From contig CM049320.1 in NCBI GenBank assembly GCA_026874595.1, positions 40,070,714 to 40,134,713 of the forward strand: a stretch of DNA of 64,000 nucleotides. Reading direction: 5' to 3'. The stretch's first letter is position 1, and every line of letters begins with the position of its first letter. Position numbers and translations under genes: made by a program. Of the stretch, positions 45,372 to 56,141 are shown one piece after another. Under the pieces are notes generated by a model. The model worked only from the letters and a program-made list of their open reading frames with translations, made no database searches and had not been told where the DNA came from. This DNA comes from Sipunculus nudus (taxonomy: Eukaryota; Annelida; Sipuncula; Golfingiida; Sipunculidae).

Positions 45372-46290
45372 CGCGACACACGGAGGCGACAATTGACACT
45401 CAATGTTCCCGTACTTTATTTGAAGAAATGTATTTTTTCATAGGAACGGACATGCCTTCTATTTAATGGTGATATCTCTCCCAGAGTTTCACTTTTGCGT
45501 TTAAGTTTATTTGACAAAATATGTAATGCTGGCAAATTGAAACTGGATCCTTAAGATCATAATGGGCAGTTGGTATACCCATGGAATACATCTATTTCAC
45601 AACATCTTGTTAGGAGATTTCAATGGCCCAGTGTCGTACACAATGAACTACGGTTATACTTAGAGGAAACGCTTTTACACACATTTATGGCAACACCAAG
45701 TTTTATCAGATTATCTATTTTACTCCAGGTATTTAATTTACTGTACTGTACTGTGTATTTTTCCATTAGATAAACCGGCACCAAGGATATTTGTTCAGTG
45801 AATAATTTTGTTTTTACCCGATTAGCTTGCATCGATGATAACTTGATTGTGAATTATTTTGTTTTTACCCTATAAACTTTCTCAATGATAATTATAGTGT
45901 GAATTATTTTCTATTTACTGATAAATTTGTAGTCAATTAGAAAAGCAAAATCCCCATTCTCTCAATGGATCGTCCTGCAACAATAGCGACACCCGTCGGC
46001 GACCTTTGACACTTGAGTGTTCGGTCTTCATTGACAAAAACGATATTTGGTTATATCTCAGATTATTGAATATTAGAAATCTACGTTACCTTTAGCGATG
46101 AGGTCTCTGTCTACGTTTTGTATTTGATTCCACTTTATAGCAGACGATCATTACGTGCAGTGCGCATATGCTCATGGATATGTTAATAAGTTGGCCTCAT
46201 TCAGTGCATGTGCACTATACATGTGCGGGTTTTTCAACCGTTGTAATTCATCTGTTTACGGAATCGACTGATTAAAATTTATTTATACTG
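45372..46290. other. No gene recognised; small tandem triplication
   Basis: The only structure is a set of three ~50-bp units at 45797-45930, described separately. The open frames on both strands at 45570-45832 overlap each other and have no support. Confidence 0.45.
45797..45930. repeat. ~50-bp tandem triplication
   Basis: GTGAATAATTTTGTTTTTAC (45797), GTGAATTATTTTGTTTTTAC (45849) and GTGAATTATTTTCTATTTAC (45899) each begin a unit that continues with AT-rich sequence containing ATGATAA in the first two. Confidence 0.75.
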
Positions 46291-46414
46291 ATGCACCTGG
46301 GACCAAAGCCTTACTTTCACTTTAGTTATAGTATATCAGTCAATGCACTAGCACTGTTTTCCTGTGATAATCAGAACCACATTAAGGACAAGGGAATGGA
46401 TGGTTGCTGTTGTT

Positions 46415-47705
46415 GCCTCCGCCAGGAGGGCATCCGTTCATCCTTGTTCGTGTGTGTGTGTGATTACAGTAAAACGTCGAATATCCGAACATCGTTTATC
46501 CGGAAAATCGTTCATCCGAAATAAAAAAACGGAAAACCGAAATTTTGACCATATATCCGAAATTTGAACATTGACAAAAAAATCCAGAATAAAATGGTGT
46601 AAAAGATCGTCTGTTCGCTAGATCAGCGGTGATACATATTGCCGACTAATTAGTGCACCCGAGCGTAGGCACAGTGAAAACACCGCCTCGCTAGCCGGGG
46701 TTGTCCTCGGCTCGCTTTAATTAGAATGCCCAAGCCGGGGTAATTAATGTGTGCAAACCAAACGTTACAACAGACCAGTACTGAGTGGCCGACCGCAGGT
46801 CGTAGGTGTGATAATCACAACCCCGCCGGACCATGCAGTCCTTGGTTCAGCTTTGATCTGGGTGGATTTAAAGGATAGCTTTGATCTTCGTTCCGGTAGT
46901 CACCCAGGCCTCAAGTACTGCGGTGAGTAGATGTTGTGTTTTTGTGCGTCTCCGATATTTACTGTGTATAAAACTGTGTACATAAACTTGTTTACTTGTG
47001 CATTCAACCGATCCTCTCGCTTGTAATATCAATAAAATACAGTACATGTAAAAAGGTCCCCGTAGTTTAACTATCTGCCGAGAGATGGCAGCACTTTCGA
47101 GGTCATGGCAGGTCATTTCTGTTATCATGGCAGCCACGAGTGACATGATGTAGGTATGATAGCGATTGTTTCAAGTAAAGGGCTATTCACATTATTATAT
47201 TACATGTATTATATAATAATGTTTTCTGTTTGAAACAACTTAAATCGTTCGAAAATGTTACAATATATTGTCACACGCTTATCATGGGCTAGCTCAATCA
47301 GTTTAGATCAGTCAGTAACCGGTAATGTCCCGAACTCGGCGGTAATCACCATGATTCCCAGACAAATTTAATTTGAAATCGTTCATCCGAACGATCATTC
47401 ATCCGAACAAAAAGCTTGTCCCCCGGACTTTCGGATATTCGACGTTCCACTGAATTTACAAAATAACTCGCGCAATCATGAACGGAATCTCAGGAAATTT
47501 TCAGGGCATTTAGGGAATGGTTCGATGAAGAAGCGATAAGATTTTGATGTGGGTCCGGAACATGATCCGGTTTCAGGAACATTATCAAGGAATGCTTAGA
47601 AATTTAAAGTCACTTGAGCAGGGTTTTGGAAGCATCCCACAACAGGGATTCCCCGAATGACGGATGCTTTGAATCCTTAGAATGCAGATTTCTAATTATA
47701 TATTT
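46415..47705 (-). mobile_element. Dispersed repeat family A, copy 6 (minus), interrupted
   Basis: The minus-strand terminus appears as 'tgttgcctccgccaggagg' at 46410-46430 and a GT-rich block. The rest ('aatcatgaacggaatctcagg', 'gatgtgggtccggaacatgatcc', 'gaatgcagatttct') continues at 47466-47705. The 986 bp between are foreign and bear their own terminal inverted repeats. Confidence 0.75.
46467..47452. mobile_element. pogo/Tigger-like non-autonomous element
   Basis: The left end is CAGTAAAACGTCGAATATCC GAA; the reverse complement of the right end is CAGTGGAACGTCGAATATCC GAA. The inverted repeats extend with further ATCCGAA words inside both ends. CAGTRRAACSTCGAWTATCC ends are typical of pogo/Tigger members of the Tc1/mariner superfamily, which duplicate TA. 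Here TA precedes the left end and AA follows the right, as if one copy had mutated. The interior is GC-richer at 46620-46920 and ends in a donor-like GCGGTGAGTAG. No DDE transposase is readable, and the 92-codon minus-strand frame is unsupported. Confidence 0.75.
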
Positions 47706-47737
47706 GGACATATACATACGTGTATAATATTTGGTAT

Positions 47738-47800
47738 ATAGTGAGCGCAAGGTCCCCGGTTCGAACCCACCCGAGCCCAACAGGTGAAATCTCGATTCTT
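47738..47800 (+). mobile_element. tRNA B-box-like SINE fragment
   Basis: GGTCCCCGGTTCGAACCC at 47750-47767 is a full B-box with the T-arm stem on one side. No A-box or acceptor stem is found upstream, so it is a truncated tRNA-derived repeat rather than a tRNA gene. Confidence 0.4.
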
Positions 47801-49400
47801 CATGCAGAGATTCGCTCCAATGTCTAAAAGACAAATCATGACCTCTAAATTAAGCTGCGCGTCGACTTGGTTGGATGTTTGACACGGCCAAAATCATCCC
47901 AAAAGAAATCAGAAAAACTGTGTTCACTTATGCAGTGAAGAGTGCGGTCCGGCGTGCGGCTGCGGATATGTTTTTGCCAACCGGAATATGTAGCTTTAGA
48001 TTATATATACCTGAAACGCAGGCGGAAACGCACAAGTGGACACAATTTATCTGCTTACTTGCCGTGTTGATATATTCCATCGATAAATTCAGGTCACTTC
48101 ATTCCAGCTGTAGAAATTGTGCATCAGAACGTTTTATATATTCCTAGACAGACTTTAAATTTCCCTCCCTCAAATCGCAAATGTTATTCGCGATCTTGGT
48201 ATGTCCCCTTTGTCTTTTCCTATTAATGTCGTGCACCATCGACCGATGTTTTCGTTTTTTTTTTTTTTTTTTTTTTAATCGTTATATCAGCAGCAGTGAT
48301 CATGATTATCCCTTCCTGATGGTACAGCTGGTGAAAAATCGCCGTTTTTGTCAGGCAAAAGATGTAACACTGTACTGTCCAACGCATAAATGAACACACA
48401 CACACACGCGTATATGTGTACAAGAGATGACCTTGCTTTCACACTATACTTCCGAGGACATAGTTCTGCTAGAATTAGCAAGAAGAGCTATTGAGGTCCT
48501 AAACACTCAAAGCACGCATGTTTCCTCGCACACTCATTTTTAAAGAAACGGGCTGGTTAGACGTGAGAACGATGCGTTGACAACCTGCGAGAACTTTCAG
48601 TGTTTTTGTCATGTCTTCGTGTCATATAGAGAGGACCTACTAATCAGCATATCAAGCACACTTGGTTTAAACATATCTATTTTTTAATAGGACTACAAAA
48701 GTAGCCAATCAGGCTTTCCTGTATATATATAAACACAACATTATATAATACGGTACAAGTAAAAGTACAAAAAGTATGTGAAGAAATAATATGTTTAATG
48801 TTGTTATTCTAAGTAAATTCATAATCTTCACCAAAATGAAACAAGACACAAGCAATACGATTAGAAAGAAATCAATGAATAACGTAAAAATATAATGATG
48901 TAACATGCTCTCCCGATACAATAAGTGCGAAGCAAAAAATACAAATGATAAGCATATATTTACATATAATTACACTGGATGGGAAGATTAATTATTTTTA
49001 TCATGTAAAAGTTTTGTGTCTATTATAAACTTAAAACCAAGCTGCTCATAGTTTTTCTTGACAGATCAGAGGGTATACCTATCATGTAGAAAAGAAAAGA
49101 AAATGCATTAGATTTCTTTGTTTCATGTTTACTCCTGAAAACAATGGTAATATAAGGTTCTTATTCTAATTTCTCACGATCTAAATAAGATCTGATACCG
49201 CTAAACAGGTTGGGTAACCAGTTTAAACATATTATCGAGCACCTAGCTTACACACACACACTTTTCTAACCATCTTGAAAAACTTTCAATAGATGGCGCT
49301 GTCACACACAAAACAAATTTCAAGCAAAACGTTCTTTCTGAGAACTTGCAAGAAATTTCCCCGGCATAGTTTCGACTGACTTTCGATAAAACTCGATGAT
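47801..49400. other. No gene recognised; poly-T and very AT-rich sequence
   Basis: A poly-T run lies at 48256-48277 and a short (CA)n tract at about 48397. The plus-strand frame at 47875-48147 and the leucine-rich minus-strand frame at 48709-48921 show no splice context or recognisable family. Confidence 0.4.
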
Positions 49401-49404
49401 CGGC

Positions 49405-49720
49405 CCACCACTAGCCGAGGGGATGAGATTTTCACGGTGAGCACTCCGCAGGCTTAATGGAAAGGCCGTGCACCAAAGCCGTGTATCACTCACAAACGAG
49501 TGGGTCTTTTGGAGGTTCCTCGCTATTATGACCATTACACACCTAGGACCGTAGATGCGGTAGACACCGAGCCTTGGTGACACCAGGATATGAAAAAAAA
49601 TAATATAATAGGAAGCGAGTGCTCCTGCCCTGTCATGTGTAGTCCCAAACCGAAATGTAACTCTGCAGATGTACATAATTAGATCAGAAATTAGATAAGA
49701 GAACATAAAAAAATGGCGGT
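49405..49720 (+). mobile_element. tRNA-derived SINE, body and tail
   Basis: The body (49428-49575) matches 16550-16745, and the tail (49575-49718) matches 17300-17465, ending 'gataagagaacataaaaaaat'. The tRNA-like head is missing or eroded. The A-rich end agrees with retroposition on the plus strand. Confidence 0.65.
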
Positions 49721-50505
49721 TACCTCCACTGAAAAAAAGTTAAAAAGTTATCAGGGCTGAAACCAAGGCTGGTTGAGGTTTCATCGATCCACTGGCTTTA
49801 CTTGAAGCAGGGGTCCTTTCATAAAATTGATGAATTGTGTACAAGTAAACAAGAAATATCGGTGGATTTAGAAGGGTTTAGGGGAGCGCTCCCCTCTATT
49901 TCGACCTAAGAAATCTCGAAAAAGAACAACATACATTTGATTATTCCCCAAAATCTGTCCATGATTTTGCCACTTACACTGTTTTAAACTGGCCCAAGAT
50001 AAGAATCATTTTTTATACATGAAGGTGATGATGGTTAAGAGTTATTAAAGAGAGAGGACCAAAGCGGAGGATAATTTGGCTTCATGTTACACCACTGTCA
50101 CTTTCGTTCACATTTCAATAAGCCAGCTAGGTCTTTCAGTCAACTACATCATCTTTTAAAGAAGTATTCCTCACAAACCATCAGGAAAAAGGATTTTCAA
50201 TTTTGCACATATGACTGTAAACATGTTATTTAAAATTTTTATATATCTTGTTTTATAAAGCAGTTACATTATTTTTTAACAAAGCATCATAGATTAATTT
50301 GTCATTTGATTACGTAAAAATTTAAGAAGTAAAAGAGAAGAAATATATACAAAGTGTGGAGATATTTGTATTCAATTTAAGATGCTGTTATTGCTTGCCA
50401 AAGGCTAAATATATCTCGTTATATTTGTATAAAATGAATAGTTTTCTTAAAATCTTAAAATCTGCAAACCAACAGCTAAACCTTTATTTATATATAGCTG
50501 ATCAT
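49721..50505. other. No gene or repeat recognised
   Basis: AT-rich spacer. A segment near 49860-49910 ('ggtggatttagaagggtttaggggagcgctcccct') recalls the GGATCCAGG MITE ends but is too diverged to call. Confidence 0.45.
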
Positions 50506-50510
50506 ATATA

Positions 50511-50703
50511 GGGGCCTGGACAGCTGAGCGGTTGAACGCCCAGCCTTCTCCGCTGGCGAACCCATGGTCGATCCCAGGGCTGCCATAGGAATGGGTTGTA
50601 GTGGCCCGTCCCAGTTCGGTGGTTCTCTCCGGGTTCTCCGGCTTCCTCCATCATTCTCACTACGATCTTCAACTCAGTGTCTTCTACTTTCGCCTTTAAT
50701 ATC
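50511..50703 (+). mobile_element. tRNA-derived SINE, second family
   Basis: GGGGCCTGGACAGCTGAGCGGTTGAACG begins a tRNA-like head (given in part) with an A-box GCTGAGCGGTTGAACG. An anticodon-arm-like CCAGCC..TCCGCTGG follows, then a B-box TGGTCGATCCCA. The body 'gtggcccgtcccagttcggtggttctctccgggttctccggcttcctcc' (given in part) resembles a SINE body widespread in marine invertebrates. Mismatched arms and the long body argue against a functional tRNA. Confidence 0.7.
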
Positions 50704-50705
50704 AA

Positions 50706-50820
50706 ACTGTAAAAACCGACTCAATCTGTCAAACTTTGTCGTTCCTGATTAAGCCAATGCGGGCCGAATTTTCCCGAGACCTGTGACTGGCTCGAGCGCC
50801 GACTTTCAGTCAGTCAGTGA
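50706..50820 (+). repeat. Dispersed repeat C, copy 2
   Basis: 'aactgtaaaaaccgactcaatctgtcaaa', 'gccaatgcgggccga', 'gagacctgtgactggctcgagcgccgac' and 'tttcagtcagtcagt' match 36325-36450. It directly follows the SINE. Confidence 0.7.
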
Positions 50821-51795
50821 GATCAAATTAAGGATATTCTGAATCAAATAAAGGAAATTCCAATATGCATATATTATCGGGGCTGAAATTCATTTTATTA
50901 TGTATTTCAAAGCTTAATTGAACCAAAGTATTTAGTCAATCATTGGAACTGAATTATATATGGCTGCCATTTTACTTGAGCCTTTCCTTTCAGAGATTGC
51001 AAGGAAGATATCATCTGTTTTTTCTTCACTCATTTTGCACCTATAATACATGATGAAAAAATGCAGAATGCTGTTTAATGGCCAATTTTCTACACATAGA
51101 ATGAAATAGATCTGTGCAATTCAGAAGTAACACATTTTTTAAATTAGCTTGTGAGACTTTTTTTCAATGCATTCGCATCTTCTGGCTACTGCATGTTTTA
51201 CGTGTTACTTATATTATTTATAAAAGGTCAAAAAATAAATCTTGTTTTATAGCAACCTGACCAAACACCAACCCAATCCCGAACCCTTACAAAAAATAGT
51301 CAACCTAAATATTTATTGACAAATTTACGTACAAATACTCGGGAAGCCGTCATGCATCGTTCAACCATTTACATGCCAATAATGAAAATCATGCAGTTTG
51401 AATAAGAAAAAGTAACTGATAACGATATGTGATTTATGATTTTTTTTAAACAGGAAGATATTCTGGCCATGCTGGTCGGCTGTACCTATCCACGGTCCAC
51501 GGGATCCTCTAAAACGCCTAAGGACCCGTAGAACCCTGGCGAATTTTTAAGTTGAATGAAATTTTTAAGTTGAATCAAGTTGAGCAAATGGTAACCAACC
51601 AGGCTTTTTTATACGTCGGAAGAGATCTGGTCCTAAATAATGATATATAAATACATATAAACTCATAAACTCCAATACTTCTCCCTTCCCTATGAGGTGT
51701 ACTTAAGGAGTCTGTCCACATATTGTTTCAGGTTTTCCGTAATATTAGCTAAACAGTTGCTCTATGATTTGAAGAAAATATTTTTAAAAATAAAA
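50821..51795. other. No gene or repeat recognised
   Basis: AT-rich sequence. A short direct duplication of GAATTTTTAAGTTGAAT-like sequence lies at 51540-51580. Confidence 0.45.
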
Positions 51796-51796
51796 T

Positions 51797-51990
51797 AAGG
51801 CTTTTTCTCAGACACTGTGTTTCCAGAAATCTGTGCGGGAGAGGGGATGTTTTACATTTTTATTATGAATTTTCGACAAAATATTTCACATGATCAGGGG
51901 GGCAATATATAGAATAACAGATTCGTTAAAAGTATATCGTAACAAAACAAAATTGTTGGAATTTATTATTTTATTTTATTGAAAGAAAAG
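51797..51990. mobile_element. Partial, diverged relative of the GGCC-ended MITE
   Basis: 'aaggctttttctcagacactgtgtttccagaaatctgtgcggga', 'catgatcaggg', 'aataacaga' and 'ttattattttattttattgaaag' (given in part) follow the same order as in 13947-14240 and 14570-14837. The right terminus is not recognisable. Confidence 0.45.
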
Positions 51991-52268
51991 TTAAAGAAGC
52001 TGGACCTCAAAATGTTCTCTTGATAATTAACATAAAAGAATTGATACGGGAGCAGGCCAAATTGAAGCCCGTGGTACATAAGAAACCGACCATTTTGTTT
52101 GCCATATCTTAGGACGTCATAAGTGATGCAGCAATTATATACGAATGAAAGAAATGAGGCATCGGTATGGCTCTTAAACGACAGTCTCGGTGCTAGGAGT
52201 CGGAGTGTCATTGAAAGATATGAACACAACTGATTATAAATTTTCAATTTTTTTTGTATTGTTATTCC
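51991..52268. other. No gene or repeat recognised
   Basis: Unassigned AT-rich sequence. A minus-strand frame of 93 codons is unsupported. Confidence 0.45.
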
Positions 52269-52269
<1 letters not shown>

Positions 52270-52307
<38 letters not shown>

Positions 52308-52322
52308 AGGGAGAGAGAGAAG
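52270..52322. repeat. (GA)n microsatellite with G run
   Basis: GA dinucleotide tract interrupted by a run of nine G at its centre. Confidence 0.95.
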
Positions 52323-53105
52323 GAATGCCTGTATGCTGCCTTTTTATAAACAATATAAGAAAAAAAGCTCGTAATATTGCTACCCTCCATGCATCCTACT
52401 GCTTCAAGGTTTCAGAAACCCTCCCTCTTGTATTTATATTACCCTAGTTAATTAGGTAATATGCTAATTAGCACCATGCTTTTATGGAATACAAATCAGA
52501 AGTTATCATGTGATATATTTCAATCATCTTCAGGAACATTCTTTTCTATAAGGCTGATGAAGATATTGTCTTTGTATTTGGACAAAACAATCGAATTTTT
52601 AGCCAACTTGGTTCGACCTTGTTATGAAATGGTTGATTCAGATTTTGACAAGGGGACTGATTATATCATTGTCAGAAAACATTTAACCTCCATGGAATAT
52701 GACACATTATCAATGGCATTTGGCCCTTTGAGTTAATACAATAATGTTAGCTTGCTGGATTATAGTCTTTTTATTTATGAAAAATCTGAAACATCCTTTA
52801 AACACTACTTCCGTGTCATTATTGGGGGGGAGGGGGGGGGGGGGGGTTCTTGTCGTATGATTAATATTACTTATAATAAAACTAAACATAATTTTTACCC
52901 AAATTTTTTTCTGGATTTTGCTTAATCAATCTGATAAAAAAGTCACACGGACAATAAAATCATCTGACGATAAAGACCAAATTGAAGTTTTTTTCTTTAA
53001 ACCTGTTATTTATCTATGTCTCTGGACAATGAGTTGATCGCCTCGCTAACGAGATTCCTTCATTTGAAACACTGTTATATTGAAACATCAGAACAGACCT
53101 GCTCT
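52323..53105. other. No supported gene; long poly-G tract
   Basis: A 91-codon plus-strand frame (52461-52736) reads acidic and hydrophobic near ILSLYLDKTIEFLANLVRPC but has no splice sites or known motif. A G-rich tract at 52825-52847 is almost pure G and could form a quadruplex. Confidence 0.4.
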
Positions 53106-53125
53106 TAATGAATATATATACATAT

Positions 53126-53184
<59 letters not shown>
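53106..53184. repeat. (TA)n microsatellite
   Basis: TA tract with three regularly spaced TACATA interruptions at the left. Confidence 0.95.
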
Positions 53185-53186
<2 letters not shown>

Positions 53187-54130
53187 ATTAATACTAAAGC
53201 AAAAACTGGATGCCATTTGTTCAAAGGATTTAATGGGCAGAGAGACAATGCTATGCTTTTAAATTTACACAGATATAAAGCCTGTATAACTGAAAAGAAG
53301 AAAGAAACCTTTGTATAACTGACAAAGCTGGCCTACGGATAAAACATTATTGAATGCGGACCTGTCAAACTTGTCTATTTGTTTTGGCGTTCAGATAGAT
53401 TATAAACATGACTCAGCTTTGGTCTGTCGAGGCAAAAACAGGTGCTTCTTTAATGTGCCCTGACTTTAGCCTAGGTACGTCATACCGTTTTGACGATGTA
53501 TTTTATGAAGCTGACCCAGTTCTCTTAAACGTGAGAGGCCCCTATCCTGACATACAGAAAAAAAAGTAAGGGTTCAATTTTAAACGTTCTGGTTTATGCT
53601 TATACTGTAACATGTTCTTTTGATGTTTAATGGCGTTAAAATGTTCAGAATTGTTACACTCTGTAGAATGAATTACCTCTCTCTGTAAATTATTATTTCT
53701 CATATATGGGGAGATATTTCAATGTAAATGGTTTATGTAATTCCTCTGTAAATAGTATAGGCACCTTTGTTCGCTCGGATATCTCTGAAGCCAGACGGAT
53801 TTTATACCGTTTGCGTGTTTATGAAATGCAGAACATACATGCGTGCAATAAATGAAAAGCCTTTATTTGTAAATGGTTGGACATGGTTTATATATTATAT
53901 ACCAACTACACATGAAAGGATCAATGTATTTTGAAAGTAAAATTCAAATGCCGTAACTCTAAGATACCCAACCCGAGTACGTTTATTATTTGGAACAAAT
54001 AAATGTTTATTAGAAATTCCTAATATTTAGTTAAACGAGGGACATTTCGGAGCCAGGATAAACGATATTTCGGATGAATGTAAGTCGAATATAAAGGATA
54101 TTACAGTAATTGGTTACCAGATTGTTATTG
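53185..54130. other. Upstream flank of the predicted secreted-protein gene
   Basis: No repeat element was recognised. The last ~150 bp would be the promoter region of the gene starting at 54165. No TATA box at a sensible distance is obvious. Confidence 0.4.
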
Positions 54131-54136
54131 GTAAAC

Positions 54137-54163
54137 TACAGCGCCCCCAAGTGCCGCCAGCAA
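54137..54163 (-). promoter_or_regulatory. CTCF-like site just upstream of the start codon
   Basis: The minus strand reads TGGCGGCACTTGGGGGCGCT, with GCACTTGGGGGCGCTG as the core. It agrees with the bilaterian CTCF core (CCACNAGGGGGCGCT) at about 13 of 16 positions, including the whole GGGGGCGCT half. It ends a few bases before the ATG at 54165. Binding is inference from the motif only. Confidence 0.4.
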
Positions 54164-54164
54164 C

Positions 54165-54201
54165 ATGGGTCTTATTCTGGCCTCTCCTACATCAGTGCTC
54201 G
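54165..54201 (+). CDS. Exon 1 of predicted small secreted protein
   Basis: The exon is 37 nt: an ATG in a strong context (AACATGG, A at -3 and G at +4), then MGLILASPTSVL, then one base of the next codon before a consensus donor CG|GTAAGT at 54202. It ends in phase 1, which is the phase needed to enter exon 2 at 61136. Spliced to exon 2, this segment becomes the first half of a signal peptide; alone it is too short to be noticed as an open frame. It is the 5' member of four collinear phase-1-compatible exons. The protein family is not recognised. The main doubt is that a 6.9 kb intron had to be bridged by signal and phase logic alone. Confidence 0.5.
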
Positions 54202-54833
54202 GTAAGTAACCTTTTTCGTCTGTGTAACCCCCGTACAAAACTTGGTTGAGAATTGTTATTTATTATTTCTTATTTATTATTTCTCTCTTCTCTCCGAGTT
54301 TGAGATAGATCTTTGATTATTCAAAACTTACCTTCTTTCAGAAAAATAATAAAAGTTGACAGATTTCCCCATGATATATATTATTTTTACAAAATTTTAC
54401 CGATATCTACATACCCCTATCATCGCTCAATGGCTTGGACGGGAGACTTCCAGTTGATCGCTCAGCCACTATTGACCTCTAATTCCTATATATTTTCATC
54501 AAATTTCAGCTATTTTTTAAGCTAAGCATGCTATGCAGGTACAGTGCAAGCTCTCACATTCGCCAAGGTTGGAAAATATTGTCGGTGTTTGCCAATTGCG
54601 AATAATTGGAGGTTGATCATTGGATTGATAATGGTAGAATTTCTAATTCTCTTATCACTTTCTATCGTTGTTGAGAATATCTGGAGAAGTTGATTTGATC
54701 TGCGATATGCGAGGTTTGGCAAATGAAAGATGTCAAGCTTTATAAAATAGGCTTTTGGTTGGTGATGCATACATAATTATAAAAAAAAAATATGTTACGG
54801 TGCATTTTTGGATATTAACTATCTTCTATATAT

Positions 54834-54964
54834 AGTAAACCCTCGAAATTACAACCAAACGAGGTCTTATATGAAAAATAAAAACTAAACGGGGCCGTGA
54901 AAATGTTGTCGTTATTTTGAGGTGGGGGGGGGGGGGGGAGCGTCCATTAGGCGAGGGTTTATTG
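54834..54964. mobile_element. Small TAAACCCTCG-ended MITE
   Basis: AGTAAACCCTCGAAATTA at the left faces GGCGAGGGTTTATTG at the right, an imperfect terminal inverted repeat of about 15 bp. The element is about 130 bp and contains a poly-G run (54924-54938). The ends resemble pogo/Tigger-derived MITEs. Non-coding. Confidence 0.6.
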
Positions 54965-55895
54965 TAATTATAAATATCCCACTGAAATCAAACACCGATT
55001 TAAAAATATAATTTTAAAAGATATTGCTGTTCGACTCGATATCGGGAAATATGTCTTAAATGGCGTATGGTTTTCTAATGGTCCCCCGGTTCCTCCTACC
55101 AGTTGCACACCACTAACTCAGGTTTGGAAAATCCCTCTTATTGGTCATTATAACCACTAGTAGTACATCAGCCAGAGGGTTCATCGGTACCAAACAGGTG
55201 ACAATTGCTATCAATGTTTTTTTGAAAGGTGTATGTGTGTAGATAATAAAAATGCCTAATAGCAGTATAAAAGTGGTAGCTTTCTGTAAAATATCAGCCT
55301 GTTTTGAAATGTACTTGCACCAAAATTGCAATTTTGCGAGACACAGTTATATATAAATATTATTTAGTTATAACATCTTATATAGTGCCCGTTTTAAAAC
55401 AGGTTTGATGTCAGTTGATAGTAGACATTTATAGCTTTCATCTGGTGTGTCAGTCATTTATATAGCTTTTCAATTTCTAAAGATATGATTACTTTTCTTC
55501 ACCCTGTATTATGGCAATTTGTATAATTTTAGCTAATTTATTAAAAAAAAGGTGTATTTCTGATAAAACCAACCACGACCAGACCGAACGTGGACTTTAT
55601 TAATAAAGTCTGAAGTCTTTTAGCTGAAAAAAAACATGTCTGGCACCCAACTACAATTTGTGGATTTGGGCGCGGTCACAGAAAGGTGTTATTCCGTTCT
55701 TTAATTAGCCGATACATGTCCCATTGCCACCAACTGTCCCCAGAAAAAAAATAATGCCTGGTTGATGTTTTTGAATACATTTGTGTCGCATACCAGCGCA
55801 CTTATTGAATCCTGATTGGTTAATCCTCCCAATTATTCCACGTGTCTGCTATCGGTGGCCGATGTATAGACTAAAACTCGGATGTCGCAAGCCGA

Positions 55896-56141
55896 ATGTC
55901 ACACATGACATGTATGCAGGCACGGGTACTCGGCTCGTTGTTTGAATATATGTTTTTTGCATGTCTCCGGTTGATAAAAAGAAAAGGGCGACAAGTCATT
56001 ATAAGCAGTATATTTCTATTTGTATGGTTTTGTTATATTGGTGCCTTAGTCACTTGTGATATCGTACAAACTAGGCCGCCTTATCTGCACTTCTGGCCAA
56101 ATTCGCTTTCTTACACGAAATATAAAAGAGCATTTGGCTGA
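55896..56141 (+). CDS. Candidate single-exon membrane microprotein (weak)
   Basis: An open frame of 81 codons, or 63 from an internal ATG at 55950. From the internal start it has a short basic N-terminus (LRLIKRKGRQ), one hydrophobic span (VIISSIFLFVWFCYIGALV) and a polar tail with RPPYLHFWPNSLSYTKYK. That is the shape of a type II single-pass membrane protein, such as the N-terminus of a Golgi enzyme. AATAAA lies at 56164, about 23 bp after the stop. CCAAT-like ATTGGTTAAT lies at about 55815. No family was recognised and no splice donor extends it. It may be chance. Confidence 0.22.
   Translation: MSHMTCMQARVLGSLFEYMFFACLRLIKRKGRQVIISSIFLFVWFCYIGALVTCDIVQTRPPYLHFWPNSLSYTKYKRAFG

Noticed and set aside
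46868-47146. Transposase remnant in the pogo-like element
   Set aside because: The 92-codon minus-strand frame shows no DDE/D motif, helix-turn-helix or CENP-B-like residues.
47738-47800. tRNA gene around GGTTCGAACCC
   Set aside because: Only the B-box region is present, without A-box or acceptor stem.
47875-48147. 90-codon plus-strand frame
   Set aside because: No recognisable domain, and the ATG context and downstream sequence give no support.
48709-48921. Hydrophobic minus-strand frame (membrane protein)
   Set aside because: The Leu/Ile/Phe richness follows from AT-rich sequence read in this frame, and nothing else supports a gene.
50511-50585. Functional tRNA gene
   Set aside because: A- and B-boxes are present but the arms are mismatched, and a SINE body follows directly.
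52461-52736. 91-codon plus-strand frame
   Set aside because: No splice signals, no motif, and AT-rich codon use like its non-coding flanks.
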